From Phenylobacterium sp. (GTDB lineage: Bacteria > Pseudomonadota > Alphaproteobacteria > Caulobacterales > Caulobacteraceae): a DNA stretch of 64,000 nt. The stretch covers positions 62,001 through 126,000 of the forward strand of contig NZ_JACESE010000008.1 of the NCBI RefSeq assembly GCF_013911965.1. Reading direction: 5' to 3'. Below the pieces are notes generated by a model, which made no database searches, had not been told where the DNA came from, and saw nothing but the letters and a program-made list of their open reading frames with translations. Positions 62,968 to 64,000 of the stretch are shown piece by piece (the stretch's first letter is position 1; every line of letters begins with the position of its first letter). The position numbers and the translations under genes were made by a program.

Positions 62968-63719
62968 CAGAAGCCCGGATAGGCCGCGCGCATGACGGCG
63001 GCGACATAGGCGACATAGGCCTTGGGATCCCCGCCCCGGGTCTTGGCGTCCACCTCGATGGCCTCGGCCCGCGTCTGCGCCCAGCGCGGCAGCAGCCCGG
63101 CCTCGCAAGCGGCCCTGAGCCGCGGCCCCAGCTTCTCTTCCTCCGGCTTGCCGCCGAACACGCCGCGGCGCGGCGCGGCCGAGACGCCGATGTCCTTCAG
63201 CACGTCGAGCAGCAGCCAGCGACAACCGGCGCTGACGCCCTCGTCGTTCCGCCCCTTCTCGGCGTCCTCCCAGAGCGGCCGCAGAGTCTTTAGGAACTTC
63301 TCCGGCGCCGAAGGCGGCAGGTTGGGCCCGGGCGGCGGCTTCGGCGTCACGACCCTGCACTCGCTGACCTCGTTGGCCTCCAGCCGTCCCACGGCCCGCC
63401 GCGCCGGCGTGCGATGCCGGGGCAGGAGGTCGGCGAGCGTTTCGCCCCTCATCTTGAGCTCCAGGAAGACGGGCTGGTCGCAGGCCGCGCAGACGGCCGA
63501 GAAGATCCCCCAGGCCTCAGCCGGGACCGGCGCGCGCAGGAGCAGGCTCTCGGCGGCCTCGCTGCGCCCGGCCGGCGGTCGCCAGCGCACGAACATCTCC
63601 GGCGCCGCCGCGGTCTTGCCGTGGCAGAACGGGCAAACGATCGGAAACAGCGCCCCCACGCCTCTCCCCACTCCTGGCGGACCAAAGTCGCCGAACCCAA
63701 CCGCGCGCAGCTTAACCAT
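62967..63719 (-). CDS. Zinc-ribbon protein, DUF4145-like
   Basis: A 250-residue protein from the ATG at 63719; in-frame sequence upstream to 63932 is the antisense of prfA. A zinc ribbon is formed by CPFCHG near residue 28 and CAACDQP near residue 83. A linker rich in Pro and a helical domain (LRPLWEDAEKGRNDEGVSAGCRWLLLDVLKDIG) follow, as in DUF4145-type proteins, which are often found in restriction or defence loci. No such locus is visible here. Function unknown. Confidence 0.65.
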   Translation of the reverse strand: MVKLRAVGFGDFGPPGVGRGVGALFPIVCPFCHGKTAAAPEMFVRWRPPAGRSEAAESLLLRAPVPAEAWGIFSAVCAACDQPVFLELKMRGETLADLLPRHRTPARRAVGRLEANEVSECRVVTPKPPPGPNLPPSAPEKFLKTLRPLWEDAEKGRNDEGVSAGCRWLLLDVLKDIGVSAAPRRGVFGGKPEEEKLGPRLRAACEAGLLPRWAQTRAEAIEVDAKTRGGDPKAYVAYVAAVMRAAYPGF

Positions 63720-63818
63720 AGGTCGGGCGCGACAGGCGAGCCTGTTCGCGCGCCAGGTTTGTCGGCGCCGGCGTCCGGAGCTAGAAGAGCCTCCCGCTTC
63801 AACAGGTGACCGACCAAA

Positions 63819-64000
63819 GTGCGACTTCCCCAGGCCCGCCTCGACCAGGTGATCGACCGGTTCCACGAGATCGAAGCGCGGATGGGCGCAGCCTCCGACG
63901 GCGCGGAGATCGTGCGCCTGTCGAAGGAGCACGCCGAACTGAAGCCGGTGGCCGAGGCCGTCGAGGCCCTCGTCCGCGCCCGCAAGGAAGCGCCGGACCT
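63819..64000 (+). CDS. prfA: Peptide chain release factor 1, N-terminal part (cut by window end)
   Basis: Sixty codons are visible from a GTG at 63819: [20 protein letters not shown] and the following [20 protein letters not shown] are the N-terminal helices of RF1, which contact the GTPase centre while the rest of the protein reads UAA and UAG. The frame stays open to the window edge. It is divergent from the zinc-ribbon gene with 99 bases between. Confidence 0.88.
   Translation, partial: MRLPQARLDQVIDRFHEIEARMGAASDGAEIVRLSKEHAELKPVAEAVEALVRARKEAPD

Noticed and set aside
62967-63719. Defence island member because of the DUF4145-like ribbon
   Set aside because: No restriction, helicase, toxin or mobile gene is nearby; flanks are housekeeping genes.

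Overview
This 64 kb window is GC-rich, densely coded chromosome from an alphaproteobacterium, almost certainly a member of the Caulobacteraceae. The evidence is a full-length CtrA with Asp51 and an Ala-Ala C-terminus, a fliF-fliG-flbE(fliH)-fliN-flbD-flhA block in the Caulobacter order, a circularly permuted (two-piece) tmRNA gene followed by alpha-type sspB, and ilvBN behind a Leu-Leu-Val-Ile leader peptide. Phenylobacterium or Caulobacter are the likeliest genera; the sequence alone does not separate them. I see no phage, transposon, integron, CRISPR array or plasmid gene, and no tRNA or rRNA. Both window edges cut genes: a luciferase-like oxidoreductase on the left and prfA on the right.

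Layout. 1-7.1 kb: oxidoreductase 3' end, a REP-like inverted repeat, a thioesterase, a GST plus a small periplasmic molybdopterin-fold protein, a CNT nucleoside transporter, the ohr-ohrR peroxide-defence pair with a palindromic operator, and a secreted S46 dipeptidyl-peptidase. 7.2-15.5 kb: a DevBCA/MacB-like ABC exporter operon, an SDR, two tandem GPH-type MFS symporters and the Mrp Fe-S carrier. 15.6-20.3 kb: hflKC, a HAD phosphatase, and serB/miaA, which share one CATG as divergent starts. 20.3-24.8 kb: attenuator-controlled ilvBN, a secreted unknown protein, permuted ssrA and sspB. 24.8-28.3 kb: a thioesterase, a legumain-like C13 peptidase and a beta-lactamase-fold protein with membrane segments.

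28.4-41.2 kb is the motility and cell-cycle core: MS-ring and switch genes, the sigma54 activator FlbD and export gate FlhA on the + strand; fliI-fliJ plus a translationally coupled GH10 xylanase-like lipoprotein on the - strand; an SDR; then ctrA behind a 314-base control region with four GATTC (CcrM-type) sites. 41.3-54.6 kb is metabolic and regulatory: a membrane M28 peptidase, ArsC, an M23 peptidase, a double-TetR regulator, a zinc alcohol dehydrogenase, an alpha/beta hydrolase, ubiG, lysC, and an MFS exporter divergent from a cysteine-rich SufR-like regulator. 54.4-64 kb: copper defence (copA/csoR with a G/C-tract operator), ptsP, a RodZ-like protein, ispG, small unknown proteins and the start of prfA.

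Links between genes: CtrA normally sits above the class II flagellar genes found here; ssrA makes the tag that SspB delivers to ClpXP; ohrR and csoR each lie next to their target gene and a matching palindrome. Gene packing is extreme: many same-strand pairs overlap as ATGA or GTGA, and four convergent pairs share a single CTAG as both stop codons. I found no clearly new multi-gene system. The best leads are the fliI-fliJ-GH10 coupling, the double-TetR protein, the SufR-like regulator/MFS pair and the well-resolved ilv attenuator.
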